Assembly (NCBI RefSeq): GCF_030717995.2
Contig: NZ_CP157743.1
Location: 1,178,001-1,242,000 of the forward strand
Direction: 5' to 3'
Source of the DNA: Methylomarinum sp. Ch1-1
GTDB lineage: Bacteria; Pseudomonadota; Gammaproteobacteria; Methylococcales; Methylomonadaceae
Length of the DNA stretch: 64,000 bases
The translations under genes were made by a program, and so were the position numbers. This document shows, piece after piece, positions 1 through 8,937 of the stretch (positions within the stretch are counted from its first letter, which is position 1; the number at the start of each line of letters is the position of its first letter). The notes under the pieces are model-generated. The model saw only the letters and a program-made list of their open reading frames with translations. It ran no database searches and had not been told where the DNA came from.

Positions 1-3000
1 TGATTTCGCGGTGATAGAAACTCCAGCGCGAGACGTTATAGCCGATCCAGTCGTCGAACTGGAACCACCAGGCGCCCCCGGCCATCGCCCTTTCGCCTTT
101 AGCGGCGTCGACGCCGGAGGCTGTGGCCAGATCGCGGTTGACCGGTTCCAGTCCGCCCGGCACCGGATCTTCGACGACGACGAAATGCCTGGCCGCCGGC
201 AGCGACAGATATAGGTCGACCCGCACCAGTTCGCCCCGGCTTATGTTCGTCACGCTGTCGGCATGGGGGTCGCGGCTATCCAGCAGCAGCCATCGACCAT
301 TGCGCTCGACGCTGTATTCCCGGCGCAGGTCGATGCCGGCGTTGATCGGCTGACTTATGCCTTCACGCGGCGCATAGGATAAGCGGGTGCTGTGATAAAG
401 GCGCCCGCGTCCTTGTCGGGTTATCGTCACCGTTCGCGCTTGACCGAGCATGTCTTCGTGCAGCGGCAGGGTCAGCGTCTTGGCCCGATCGCGCCGGTCG
501 TCAAAGGCGACGTCGCCGAGGGGCTCGTTTTCGACAGCGACGCTGACTTCCAAGGCCGGTTGCTCACTTTCGTAACGCCGGCTGTAATCGGTCAGCGCCT
601 GCATGCAAAACAGGTTTTCTTGGGTGTTTTCCCAGTGATCGCGCTTGCCCCGGGCCTGAGTGATCGTTCTGACCAGCTTGAACGGACTGTCGCCGGGCTG
701 CTTGCTTTGGATCAATGCCGACAGGATCGCACAATTGGCCCGCAACGGCGTCGCTAATATGCGTGTATAGCTGTCGTCCAGCTCCTCGTTGAAGGAAAGC
801 TTGCCGCCCGACTGCTGGGCGTGGCTGATGATCATGTCGCGGACCTCGGCCACGAGCCGTTCTCCGCCTTGGACGGCCAAGGCCGCCTGCAGATAATGGG
901 CCTTGCCGAACAAGCTCATGTAGGGGACATGAGGGCGATAGCGGCGTAGGTCGGACAGGCCGACCTTGCCCTGAGCGCTCAAGGCAGCCAGCGCGACCGC
1001 ACGCACGGTCGCGGCCATGCCCTTGCTGTAGAAAGTCGGCGAGGCATCCTTGCGTAACAAGGTCTGCAGATAAGCATGCAACTGCCGTTCGACGGGGGCC
1101 GGGATATCATGGCCGGCGTCGCGCAGCCAGTTGAAGGCGAGCGCCGTGTAGGCGCTCAGATAGGGACTGACATAGTCGTTTTGCGGGAGGTAATAAGTCA
1201 TGCCGCCGTTCGGCGCCTGAAAGTCGGCCGCCCGGGCCAGTATTTCTCGCGGCAGTCCGGCGCTTTCCGGCCAGCTGAGCTCATCCGGCAAATAATCGTG
1301 TAGGCGCTGGAAATGCGCCGCCATCACCGCTTGGCTGAGCTGCTGCTCCCAACAATGATAAGGGTAATCGCGCAGATAGCGGAATGCGCCGCCGATATTG
1401 CCGATCACCGAAGGCGACAATTCGACGCTGATGTCGCCGATATCCGGATGGATTTGTTTCGGCACGGCTAGTGCGGCTGTGACTTGATCGTCGCGAGTGC
1501 TGCCATAATCGGCGGCGGTGATCAGCGCGCGCCGTTTCAATATCGGGATGGCATGCCGCAGTGCGTCGCCGTCCCGTTCGTCGACAGCGGTGACGTTGAA
1601 ACGGATTTCGTCCTGATCGAGATCGCGGCTCAGTTTGATCGATGAAGCAAGGGTTTCGGCATAAACGGTCTGGCGTTGATAAGCATCCAACTCCAGCGTT
1701 TTGGTCAGGCTGAACGCCTTGTCGAGATCGCCTTCGGCGCTGATGACGACCTGGATGCTGCGCTTTTGATCGCTGCGGTTCATGATGCTGAAACCGGCCA
1801 TGAAGCGGTCGCCTTCGCTGACCTGGTTGGGCATGACCGGGCGGATCTCGGTCGGCTGATTGACCTTGAAGCTTTGTTGCCCTAGCCCCATGCGGTCGCC
1901 GGGGGTGACCGCCAGCGCCAGGATGCGCCAGCCGGTCAAATTATCCGGTAAGGTGAATTCGATGTCCGCATTGCCAGCGTCGTCGGTTTTGATGGATGGG
2001 TTCCAGTAACTGACGTATTTGAACAGCGAACGCATGCTCAAGGCTCCGCCGCCGTCACCGCCGCTGCTGGCGCCTTTCTTTTCGAACTTCTGGCGCCCCA
2101 GCAATCGAGTCAACAAGCTGTAGTTTTTGACATCCAGCGCTTCCAGACGATAGAAGCCCCGATAGGGGGCGAAATAACGGCTACCGCCGGCGATCAAGTC
2201 CAGCACCGCTTCGTCCAGCACCACGACGGCGAGCTCTATCGGCTGGTTGCCGTCAGGATTTCTGGGCTTGGCCTGCAGATGCGCCTTGACCTTGGCTCCC
2301 GGCTTGTAGATTTCGGCATCCGTTTCGATCGCCACGTCGATTTCTTTCCACGGATCTCTGACCGGAACCTTCAGGTAACCGATTTTGAAGGCCGGTTTGC
2401 CTAAGTCGATCTTGCCGTCGCCCAGCGGTTTTTCGACCCGTGGCGACATCACCACGACCGAAAAATAAAACCCGGGCAACAGCTCTTCATCGATGTCGAA
2501 CTCGATGACCGGCGTGCTTGCCGTGAGTTTCTGCCGCCATTGTTTGATCACGCCGTAACGCTCCAGCGTGACCAGCGCATCGGCGCCGGGATAAGGATTC
2601 TTGACCAGGTAGCGGGCGGTGTCGCCTACCTGATATTCGGTTTTTTCCGGGATGAGCTGCAGGCTGTTGTCATTCGGCTGTCGCCAAACCACCCGGCCTT
2701 TGCCGGCCACCCAGACCGTCAGCACCGTTGTATGAGGCTTGCCTTGACTGTCCTTGATCGTGGCGGTGATCTTATAGTTGCCGGGTTGATCGGGGATGAA
2801 TTCGCAGCTTGACGACTGTTGTTGCGAAACGCCTTGGCAGTGTCCAGCGTCGAGCCAGCGACTGCTGAACTGGCTGACATAGGCGTTGCCGGCGCCCTTG
2901 ACTCGGGCCGAAACCGTTTCTTCACGTTGTATCGTCAACGATACCGGCGTTCCCGCCGCCGGCTTGCCGGCGGCATCGACGACCAGATAGTCGATAACGG

Positions 3001-5650
3001 CCGGCTCATCTTCGTTGAACAACCATTGCGTGCTTTTCAGGCCGACCAGACGGTCGACCGCCAGATAGTCGGCCGAGGTGACGGCGGCGATATATTTACC
3101 GCGTTCATCCCGGACGCTGCTTTCAACCGTTAATTTGCCATAGATGATGTCGGTATCCGGCAATTCCATGCTCACCTGGGTTTCGCCTCGATCATCGAGC
3201 GCTTGCGTTTGTTGCAACAGTTGTCGGTCGTTTTGCCCCCGATAGCTGTCGAAGTGAAAGCCGCGGGCCAGGGGGTGGGCCGAATTGAACTGGCGCGACG
3301 CTAAATCGATGCTCACCCTGGCTTGGGCGTCTTGATAGGCGCCGCCGGAATGCAGTCGGGCCAGGGTGTGAAGGCGCAGTTCGTCGCCGGCATGGAAACG
3401 GTCGCCGTTCAGTTCGTTGCTAACCTTGAACGGCGACGGCGTGAAATCGCTGACCAAGACCTTGAGGGGCTGCCATTGACGGGAAGTGAACGCCGCCTTC
3501 AGCCGAAAACGATACCAGCCGATCGTCGCGCTTTGCGGGATTTTATAGGCGCCATGATAGGCGCCGAATTCGGATAATTCAAGTTCGTCTATTTGATGCA
3601 CGGTCTTCCCGGCAGGGTCGATGATTTCCAGTCGATAACCCTGGCGGGGCGGCGGGACAAAGGTCTGTTTGTCCTGATTGCGCAGATAAAGTTTGAACTG
3701 CATCGTATCGCCGGCGCGGTATATGCCTTGCGCCGTCGTGCCCCAGGCGTGTATATGGCCGAATTCCTGTTGCTGCGAGGCATAGACCGAATAGGAAGAG
3801 GCCCGATAGGTATTGACCTCGAAATGATGGTTCAGCGGCATCAAAGCCATCTGGCCTTGTTTTTCGACTTTGACGAACAAACGCTGACAATTGTCCTGAT
3901 GACAGCGCCAACCGAAGGTTTGCAGCTTGGGGTCCAACTTATCGCTACCCGGCAGCAGGGTGACGCCGTCCCGGTCGGTGACGCCTTGCGCGAGCATCGT
4001 CGGGTCGGCCTGCAGCTTGGTGAGCGCATCCTTATAGATTGACACCTTGGCGTCGGCGACCGGTTCGCCTGTGGCGAAATCGGTCACCCAAACCAGGCTG
4101 TTGAAGTGTCCCAGTTTGACATGCAGCTGATAAGGCGAAACCTGGGAAAAGAAAACCCTGGCCTGGCGGTCTTTGGCGACGGCCGGTGTGGAATCGATTG
4201 CGCCGTAAACGGCTCCGCTTTCGCCGTTCAGCAGCTGTCTTATTGTCAACGGTATGGCGAAGGAAACGTCTTCGGCCTGCGGCACATCGAGCCGTACCGA
4301 TTGGTTTTCTTGTCCGCCCCGCGGCGTCAGCGTGCGGTAGTTTAACGTGATTTTGTCCAGGTTGGTGACATAGAGCGGCAGCTCCGAATCGGTTTGCTGC
4401 TCCAGCACCGAGTGCCGGTAGACTCGGGTGAAATCCGGTTTGCGATGGTCGGTCCAAAAAGTCATGTTTATAGCGGTGTCTAGTTCTCGGCCGAATTCAT
4501 CGTTCAGCCTCATCCCCTCTTTAACCCGAACCCGGTACTGCTGCGCGGCCTTTAACGTTTCCGGCAGCCATACCAGGTAGTTTTGGCCTTTTTTATGCGT
4601 CCAACTCAAACGGGAATAATCACCAACATTGGCCCAAGGATCGTAATCCTTCCGTTCTCCAGCCAGGTCCGGGGTGATCGATAGTTTGTCTTTGACTTCG
4701 GAATTCAGCAGCGGCGAGGAAAAACTCAAGGCGATGCGTTCCAGCGGATTGCATAGTCTGGCAGCGTCGGAATTTTCCGGCGTGATCAACAGTGTTTCGT
4801 TAGCGTTGGAACGGCATGAGATGCCGTTAAATCGGAACTCGGGAAAGGTGTCGAAGCTTACCAGCGTCCTGGATGCTATTCCCCGTTCTTCACCGAATGC
4901 CGAGACCAGGCCGGGTTCCGATTTAAGTTGTACCGGGCTGTTCAGCGGCAATTCGCTGGCAGGGCTCAGTAACCAGACCCGTCGGGCTTCCAGCGTTCCG
5001 GTGAGTGTTGCTTCGTCGTCCACTCTGCGGCTTTGTTGTTTGCCGAAATCGAGCGACGTCTTTTCACCGGGGAGAGTTAGCAAGCGCGGCGCTTGATGAG
5101 CATCGGGATCGGCCTTGGCGATCAGCGCAATCCTCGTCGATGTCTGAGCAGTCGGCGCCGAAAAATACAGATGTCGTTGTACCGAGTCGCGGCTGACCGG
5201 CTGATTGAAAGTCGCCTGCAACAGCGGATGACCCGGTGCTTGCCAGGTTTTAAAACGAACATGCCTAACCCTGGGGCGTTCGGTGATGAATTGGTGCACG
5301 AAAGGTTGTTCGATGAGGGAACCGTCCTGGGCTTTGAGGCCGGGCCAGACGGTCAAGGCGTAGCGGGTCGCCTGTTGCATGGCCGCTTTCTCGCCCAGTT
5401 GGCAGGCCAGTGAGGAGCGGTCCAGCCAGCGCCATTGGCAATCCAGATGGGGAGAGAGGGTGATCGCGACTTCTTCTGGAGTTCGCTCCATCCGGCCGAT
5501 AGGGACGACGGCTCTATCGAACTGAATGACGATCTGGCGACCGGCCGGAACGTCTTCGCCGGATGGATGGATGCTGAGTATTTTCAGCCCTTCATCGCCC
5601 GATGTGACAGTAGAGAGAAATAATAGCGTGAAAAAAATCGTTAGCTTCAT
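1..5650 (-). CDS. Bacterial alpha-2-macroglobulin family protein, 3' end outside window
   Basis: The minus strand is open from an ATG at 5650 through the window edge, about 1,880 codons. The product begins with a signal peptide (MKLTIFFTLLFLSTVTSG) that lacks a lipobox Cys, so a soluble periplasmic form is inferred rather than a lipoprotein like E. coli YfhM. Bacterial macroglobulins trap attacking proteases through an internal thioester. The thioester motif Cys-Trp-Glu-Gln, in the context YPYHCWEQ, is encoded at 1343-1354. Upstream of it are the repeated beta-sandwich MG domains, with a stretch typical of the MG7/CUB region around 2000-2400; downstream is an alpha-helical (toroid) domain. 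No neighbouring pbpC is seen; the usual penicillin-binding protein partner could lie beyond base 1. The family call is secure; the exact C-terminus is unseen. Confidence 0.9.
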   Translation of the reverse strand, partial: MKLTIFFTLLFLSTVTSGDEGLKILSIHPSGEDVPAGRQIVIQFDRAVVPIGRMERTPEEVAITLSPHLDCQWRWLDRSSLACQLGEKAAMQQATRYALTVWPGLKAQDGSLIEQPFVHQFITERPRVRHVRFKTWQAPGHPLLQATFNQPVSRDSVQRHLYFSAPTAQTSTRIALIAKADPDAHQAPRLLTLPGEKTSLDFGKQQSRRVDDEATLTGTLEARRVWLLSPASELPLNSPVQLKSEPGLVSAFGEERGIASRTLVSFDTFPEFRFNGISCRSNANETLLITPENSDAARLCNPLERIALSFSSPLLNSEVKDKLSITPDLAGERKDYDPWANVGDYSRLSWTHKKGQNYLVWLPETLKAAQQYRVRVKEGMRLNDEFGRELDTAINMTFWTDHRKPDFTRVYRHSVLEQQTDSELPLYVTNLDKITLNYRTLTPRGGQENQSVRLDVPQAEDVSFAIPLTIRQLLNGESGAVYGAIDSTPAVAKDRQARVFFSQVSPYQLHVKLGHFNSLVWVTDFATGEPVADAKVSIYKDALTKLQADPTMLAQGVTDRDGVTLLPGSDKLDPKLQTFGWRCHQDNCQRLFVKVEKQGQMALMPLNHHFEVNTYRASSYSVYASQQQEFGHIHAWGTTAQGIYRAGDTMQFKLYLRNQDKQTFVPPPRQGYRLEIIDPAGKTVHQIDELELSEFGAYHGAYKIPQSATIGWYRFRLKAAFTSRQWQPLKVLVSDFTPSPFKVSNELNGDRFHAGDELRLHTLARLHSGGAYQDAQARVSIDLASRQFNSAHPLARGFHFDSYRGQNDRQLLQQTQALDDRGETQVSMELPDTDIIYGKLTVESSVRDERGKYIAAVTSADYLAVDRLVGLKSTQWLFNEDEPAVIDYLVVDAAGKPAAGTPVSLTIQREETVSARVKGAGNAYVSQFSSRWLDAGHCQGVSQQQSSSCEFIPDQPGNYKITATIKDSQGKPHTTVLTVWVAGKGRVVWRQPNDNSLQLIPEKTEYQVGDTARYLVKNPYPGADALVTLERYGVIKQWRQKLTASTPVIEFDIDEELLPGFYFSVVVMSPRVEKPLGDGKIDLGKPAFKIGYLKVPVRDPWKEIDVAIETDAEIYKPGAKVKAHLQAKPRNPDGNQPIELAVVVLDEAVLDLIAGGSRYFAPYRGFYRLEALDVKNYSLLTRLLGRQKFEKKGASSGGDGGGALSMRSLFKYVSYWNPSIKTDDAGNADIEFTLPDNLTGWRILALAVTPGDRMGLGQQSFKVNQPTEIRPVMPNQVSEGDRFMAGFSIMNRSDQKRSIQVVISAEGDLDKAFSLTKTLELDAYQRQTVYAETLASSIKLSRDLDQDEIRFNVTAVDERDGDALRHAIPILKRRALITAADYGSTRDDQVTAALAVPKQIHPDIGDISVELSPSVIGNIGGAFRYLRDYPYHCWEQQLSQAVMAAHFQRLHDYLPDELSWPESAGLPREILARAADFQAPNGGMTYYLPQNDYVSPYLSAYTALAFNWLRDAGHDIPAPVERQLHAYLQTLLRKDASPTFYSKGMAATVRAVALAALSAQGKVGLSDLRRYRPHVPYMSLFGKAHYLQAALAVQGGERLVAEVRDMIISHAQQSGGKLSFNEELDDSYTRILATPLRANCAILSALIQSKQPGDSPFKLVRTITQARGKRDHWENTQENLFCMQALTDYSRRYESEQPALEVSVAVENEPLGDVAFDDRRDRAKTLTLPLHEDMLGQARTVTITRQGRGRLYHSTRLSYAPREGISQPINAGIDLRREYSVERNGRWLLLDSRDPHADSVTNISRGELVRVDLYLSLPAARHFVVVEDPVPGGLEPVNRDLATASGVDAAKGERAMAGGAWWFQFDDWIGYNVSRWSFYHREI

Positions 5651-5715
5651 TGCTGCCCCCAGACCAAGATTGCAGTCTGAAACATAACATCAGTTGACGG
5701 GGTAAAGGTAGTTAT

Positions 5716-6008
5716 TTGTCGGCTGATAGGGATAGCCAAACCGAGGTGACCGATCAAAAACAGATGGACAGCGCCTTTGCCGATGTCTTCAGCGAATACA
5801 AGTTGGAAGAGCGGCTGGATATTTTGGGTTACGGCTCGCGCGATGCCTATCTGGACGCTGAATCGACCATTGCCGAGAGCTTGCGCATCTGTTGGAAGCG
5901 AATCACACGCCACGGTTTTGGAATATTGTTCGGGCCCAGACCCCCAATATGGATAAGGCGAAGCAATGGCTGCGCAAGCATGGCCAGATTCTTGAGGAGG
6001 ATATTTGA
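5716..6008 (+). pseudogene. Frameshifted short gene relic of unknown function
   Basis: One frame from 5716 reads a plausible acidic helical stretch (ADVFSEYKLEERLDILGYG at about residues 22-40) up to about 5880. There a second frame takes over sensibly and reads FWNIVRAQTPNMDKAKQWL and then a stop at 6006-6008. Joining the two frames gives a compact protein of about 97 residues, so I read this as a gene broken by a one- or two-base indel near 5876-5884. I do not recognise the family. It lies next to other gene fragments and REP palindromes, which fits decay in a recombination-prone spot. It could also be chance reading in a non-coding stretch. Confidence 0.35.
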
Positions 6009-6048
6009 TCTTGGCTGAATGATCCGTTCTGCCAGAATTGCAGGACGC

Positions 6049-6114
6049 TTAAAGTATGATTTCCGCGTCGGCATGGCTGAGCAAAGGGGCGTATCCGGGG
6101 TTCTGCTGCTCCAG
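6049..6114 (-). pseudogene. Relic of the 3' end of the DUF6880-like gene
   Basis: Read on the minus strand this gives LEQQNPGYAPLLSHADAEIIL and a stop, matching the C-terminal part LDQQNPEYAPLISHADYEQQL of the intact gene at 8938-10320. Only about 20 codons remain, ending at a REP palindrome. It is therefore a second, truncated copy of that gene's tail, about 2.9 kb away on the same strand. The two copies bracket the transposase and the AT-rich genes. Confidence 0.7.
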
Positions 6115-6120
6115 TGCTGT

Positions 6121-6170
6121 TTCCCAAAGCTCGAGCTTGGGAAACCAAACCGGGAAGCTCCAGCTTCCCG
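6121..6170. repeat. Pair of REP-type palindromes beside the RAYT gene
   Basis: Two hairpins sit side by side: 6121-6143 (core AAGCTCGAGCTT) and 6151-6170 (GGGAAGCT-CC-AGCTTCCC). The second lies 5 bp beyond the stop codon of the tyrosine transposase at 6176-6709. Related palindromes with the same AAGCTCCAGCTT core recur on the other side of that gene, the usual arrangement of a REP-associated transposase and its substrates. Confidence 0.75.
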
Positions 6171-6175
6171 AACTC

Positions 6176-6709
6176 TCACCACTCTCGAACAACATCGATC
6201 AATCCCGGCTGCCCCAAATAATTCCGCGCACTGGAATAACGCCAATGTTCCGGTCGGTCGACATAACCGCGTTTCACGGGATTCTGATGAATATACTCTA
6301 ACTTCTGCCGCATTACCGACTCGGATTCGATCATTTTCGGATGGCTGCCTTCCTCCCAAATTTGATAGCGACTTTCCGTCTTATGAGCACGCTTAAAAAA
6401 AGCCAGTAATCCTAACAGCCGTTCGGCATTTTGTTGTTCTAAGTGAGCGATGATCTGTTTCGCCGTGTAAGACTTGAAGCGTTGCATATCACGACTTAAA
6501 TCGTCCGATGCGGCAATCAGATGCAAATGATTTTCCAGAATCACATAGCCGTATAACTTGAATTTGCCGGAGTTCTGCAGAAATCGCCAGGAATCTAAAA
6601 CGATATCGACAGTCTGCGGCTGAGTGAATAGCGGCAGCCAAGCGTTGACCGTTGCCGTCAGGAAATGCGGGCAGGGGTTCATCAGGACACGGTAGCTGCT
6701 TTTTGTCAT
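6176..6709 (-). CDS. REP-associated tyrosine transposase (RAYT, IS200-like Y1 family)
   Basis: This 177-residue protein has the two hallmarks of Y1 transposases: a His-hydrophobic-His motif (ENHLHLI, His61 and His63) that binds the metal ion, and a downstream tyrosine (Tyr81 in RFKSYTAKQ) that attacks single-stranded DNA. Length and motif spacing fit RAYT/TnpAREP proteins, which are thought to move or maintain REP hairpins rather than a conventional IS. REP palindromes flank the gene on both sides (6121-6170 and 6735-6834), which supports that role. The start at 6709 is the first ATG in frame. The motifs look intact, so the enzyme may be active. A relic of a second copy lies just upstream at 6844-6903. 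Confidence 0.88.
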   Translation of the reverse strand: MTKSSYRVLMNPCPHFLTATVNAWLPLFTQPQTVDIVLDSWRFLQNSGKFKLYGYVILENHLHLIAASDDLSRDMQRFKSYTAKQIIAHLEQQNAERLLGLLAFFKRAHKTESRYQIWEEGSHPKMIESESVMRQKLEYIHQNPVKRGYVDRPEHWRYSSARNYLGQPGLIDVVREW

Positions 6710-6734
6710 TTTGGCTTTCCTGCGGGTTTAATCA

Positions 6735-6834
6735 GGAAGCTGGAGCTTCCGAGTCTTATTATCCAAGCCGGAGCTTGGATAACAGAGTGCTGTTTATAGA
6801 GCTAATTTCGCTGCTTTCCAAGCTCCAGCTTCCC
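6735..6834. repeat. Three REP-type palindromes upstream of the RAYT gene
   Basis: Hairpins at 6735-6750 (GGAAGCT-GG-AGCTTCC), 6761-6780 (ATCCAAGC-CGG-GCTTGGAT type) and 6816-6834 (CCAAGCTCCAGCTTCCC) share the core of the pair at 6121-6170. They form a small REP cluster around the transposase gene. Confidence 0.7.
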
Positions 6835-6843
6835 AAATACTTA

Positions 6844-6903
6844 CTACTTAAGGGTAATATAGATCAAATCCATCTGCCTCAGATAATTACGAGAACAGGA
6901 AAA
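6844..6903 (-). pseudogene. Relic of a second RAYT gene (C-terminal end only)
   Basis: The minus strand reads SRNYLRQMDLIYITLK and a stop, which matches the C-terminus SARNYLGQPGLIDVV of the intact RAYT at 6176-6709. Base-level similarity ends abruptly at about 6905, where the AT-rich sequence begins. This is the truncated end of another transposase copy and marks the left edge of the AT-rich insert. Confidence 0.7.
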
Positions 6904-6924
6904 GGTTCTTATTGTGAGCGTCTT

Positions 6925-7359
6925 ATGGGAATTGCTGTTTGTGACATTGCAACAAACGTTCTTTTCAAGACAGTTGGCCAATCAAGCACTAGATACGCAT
7001 CAGATGGAAAAGACTATTCTTACGACTTGGAAAGATACAAAGTAGGACTTTCATCAAAAGATAACGAATTAGACTTAGGTCACATTAAAAATGGAAAAAT
7101 CAGTTTAGACTTCTCTCCTGCTTTAGACTTTATTGCCAAAAGCAAAACTGAAAAAGGCTTTTTCAGTTACACAATTAAAACCGGCAATGATGTCTTCAAA
7201 ACTGGAAAAATAACTTTTAATGTAAACTCTCCAGGAAAAACTGGAAGTTGTGGCGAAGAAATACTTAATGATGTTTATGGAGGAACTGATAATCCTCCTG
7301 AAAGTGAAGAAGATAAGGGAGACGAAAATCAAGAATTAGACTCTTATAATAATAAATAA
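6925..7359 (+). CDS. Hypothetical protein in AT-rich island
   Basis: An open frame of 144 codons starts at an ATG (6925) shortly after the RAYT relic. The frame stays open further upstream, but those codons run through REP and relic sequence and are not believable protein. The product is hydrophilic: a central part rich in Lys, Asp and Ser, then a very acidic, Asn-rich tail (PPESEEDKGDENQELD near the C-terminus). I see no signal peptide, membrane segment or family motif, and I do not recognise it. Base composition is far richer in A and T than the neighbouring genes. No good ribosome binding site precedes the ATG, so the N-terminus may have been lost when the island joined the relic. It converges with the broken gene at 7372-8238. 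Confidence 0.45.
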   Translation: MGIAVCDIATNVLFKTVGQSSTRYASDGKDYSYDLERYKVGLSSKDNELDLGHIKNGKISLDFSPALDFIAKSKTEKGFFSYTIKTGNDVFKTGKITFNVNSPGKTGSCGEEILNDVYGGTDNPPESEEDKGDENQELDSYNNK

Positions 7360-7371
7360 GACTTAATTATT

Positions 7372-8238
7372 TTAAAAGTTTAATTTTGAATCAAAAGTGC
7401 TTAATTTTAATTTTTTTTTTGAAAGTTGGTATAAATTACTATCAATTAAGTTTTGAGCAAATTCTCTTTTACCTTGTAATGCTAAATCCATCCCTAGAAT
7501 TCCAGCCGCCTGATAAGTCAAATAAGCATCGTTACATGGGTCCTCTTTCCCATCATATATATGTTCTATATGAATTTCTTTAGGTATTTTTTTAGCTATT
7601 TCATCTAAAACTGCTTTCATTTGTTGTGGCGACATTTTTAAAAATCTGTCTGCCAATATTCTTCTATCTGTTTCTGTTTAATATCCAAGTTTTTGTGCAT
7701 ATCCAAACATTGCATTTGCAAGTAAAGGTTGTGCATGAGAATAACTTCCATCTAAAAACATATAATATCCATGAACTAAATCTCCAAGTAGTGGATTTTC
7801 TCTTTTTAAAGCATATGGACTTGGCCTATCCTTGAATTTAGCTGCCACAATATATCCTGGAAAATTTTTTTCTCTAATTTCATTATTTTTACTATAAAAA
7901 ACATTATCAAATTTTCTAATTGCATTTGGTCTACTCTCAAAATTAAAATTTGCCTCATATTCGGTCCAAATATCAAATAAAAAACGATTTCCTCTAACAA
8001 CATCGGGGATATTTTTAATTTCTTTAGCATCCGCCTCATTAAATCCCGCCTTAACAACATATTCTGTAAGTGGTCCTTTCTGTCCAGTCATTTCGTTATT
8101 TTCCTGTTTATGAACAGAAACATTCCCCAACATCAGTGGAAGTGAAACTAAAGCTGCTCCCACTTTTTTCAAAATTCCTTTCTTAGTATTATCCATGTAA
8201 ACTAAGCTATCTTCTAATCCCATTTTAAAATTGTTCAT
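7372..8238 (-). pseudogene. AT-rich gene of unknown function with an in-frame stop
   Basis: Two open stretches (8238-7678, 186 codons; 7656-7372, 94 codons) lie in the same frame and are separated by a single TAA at 7678-7680. Reading across gives about 288 residues of even character. After the stop the frame continues TETDRRILADRFLKMSP, and the second stretch has no ATG at its head (TTG at 7656), so it looks like the second half of one gene. Residues 19-37 (KKGILKKVGAALVSLPLML) resemble a signal anchor or an uncleaved signal peptide. The rest is hydrophilic and helical. I recognise no family. Either it is a pseudogene, or the stop is read through, or these are two genes. The AT-rich codons match the gene at 6925-7359 and no other gene here, so horizontal acquisition is inferred. 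Confidence 0.5.
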
Positions 8239-8496
8239 AGCATTCTCGAAATTAATATAATTAAAACAGTTAAAATATTGTTATGAAATTAAGGAATAAG
8301 CCAATTCAGATAAAAATAGTATCAACGAGAAATCACAGCAGATACATACAACAAGATAATATTGTTATCAGCGACTAATTAGCAGAAGCATGGCCTAAAT
8401 ATAACGCCGAGTTATCGTCTTATCAAGAAGAGATTGCTATAGTCCTGTCTACCAAACCGAAGCTAAGGCAACTGAGGAGCTAGAGTGGCTCTGTTT

Positions 8497-8809
8497 CCCA
8501 AGCTCCAGTTCATCGTTATACATAAGTCAAAAAAACCAATGCGCTTTCTATATTGTCACAGGATTGATTGATAAGATGTATTCCGATCGGCGTAAAGAGT
8601 GAGCGTTCCGTTGGAGATTGATGGGATTCAATGTTGATGGATGTCCTCACAAGCATGCCTGTGCTCTGTGCCGGAATGCTCCCGGGAGTGCAAAAGCTTG
8701 AGCTTTTGCTTAAAAAAGCTCAAGCTTTTTTACTCCGACGTCATTGCGCATGAGGCTCAACGCGATGTCGAGACAAGATGTGTATAACGATGAGAGCAAG
8801 AGCTTGGGA
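8497..8809. repeat. MITE-like unit with long terminal inverted repeats (D1)
   Basis: Left end CCCAAGCTCCAGTTCATCGT continues TATACAT (8497-8525). The right end (8778-8809) is its inverted counterpart, ATGTGTATAACGATGA followed by GAGCTTGGG. Inside, at 8690-8741, is a double hairpin built on CAAAAGCTTGAGCTTTTG and AAAAAAGCTCAAGCTTTTTT. The same inverted core CATCGTTATACA recurs at 15069-15242. No coding frame is credible between 8239 and 8937. Confidence 0.55.
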
Positions 8810-8937
8810 TACAGAGAAGCCGGAGCGTGGATCACAGAAAGGATGTCTTTCGGTGTTCAAAAGCCTGATCGCCGAGGGTGTTTTGGGTTGAGAGTGATGT
8901 CATGCCGGCTCTCGCCTTACGTTATACTGTAGGTTGG

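Noticed and set aside
5847-6359. 170-codon minus-strand open frame
   Set aside because: It crosses the frame-broken relic, REP hairpins and the RAYT 3' end in a wrong frame, so it is not a gene.
6652-6924. N-terminal extension of the AT-rich gene at 6925-7359
   Set aside because: The 91 extra codons run through the RAYT 5' end, REP palindromes and the RAYT relic, so this is chance openness and not protein.
8385-8482. Plus-strand fragment reading AWPKYNAELSSYQEEIAIVL
   Set aside because: About 33 codons look protein-like, but there is no start, a stop lies just upstream and no longer context exists. It might be another gene relic; not enough to call.
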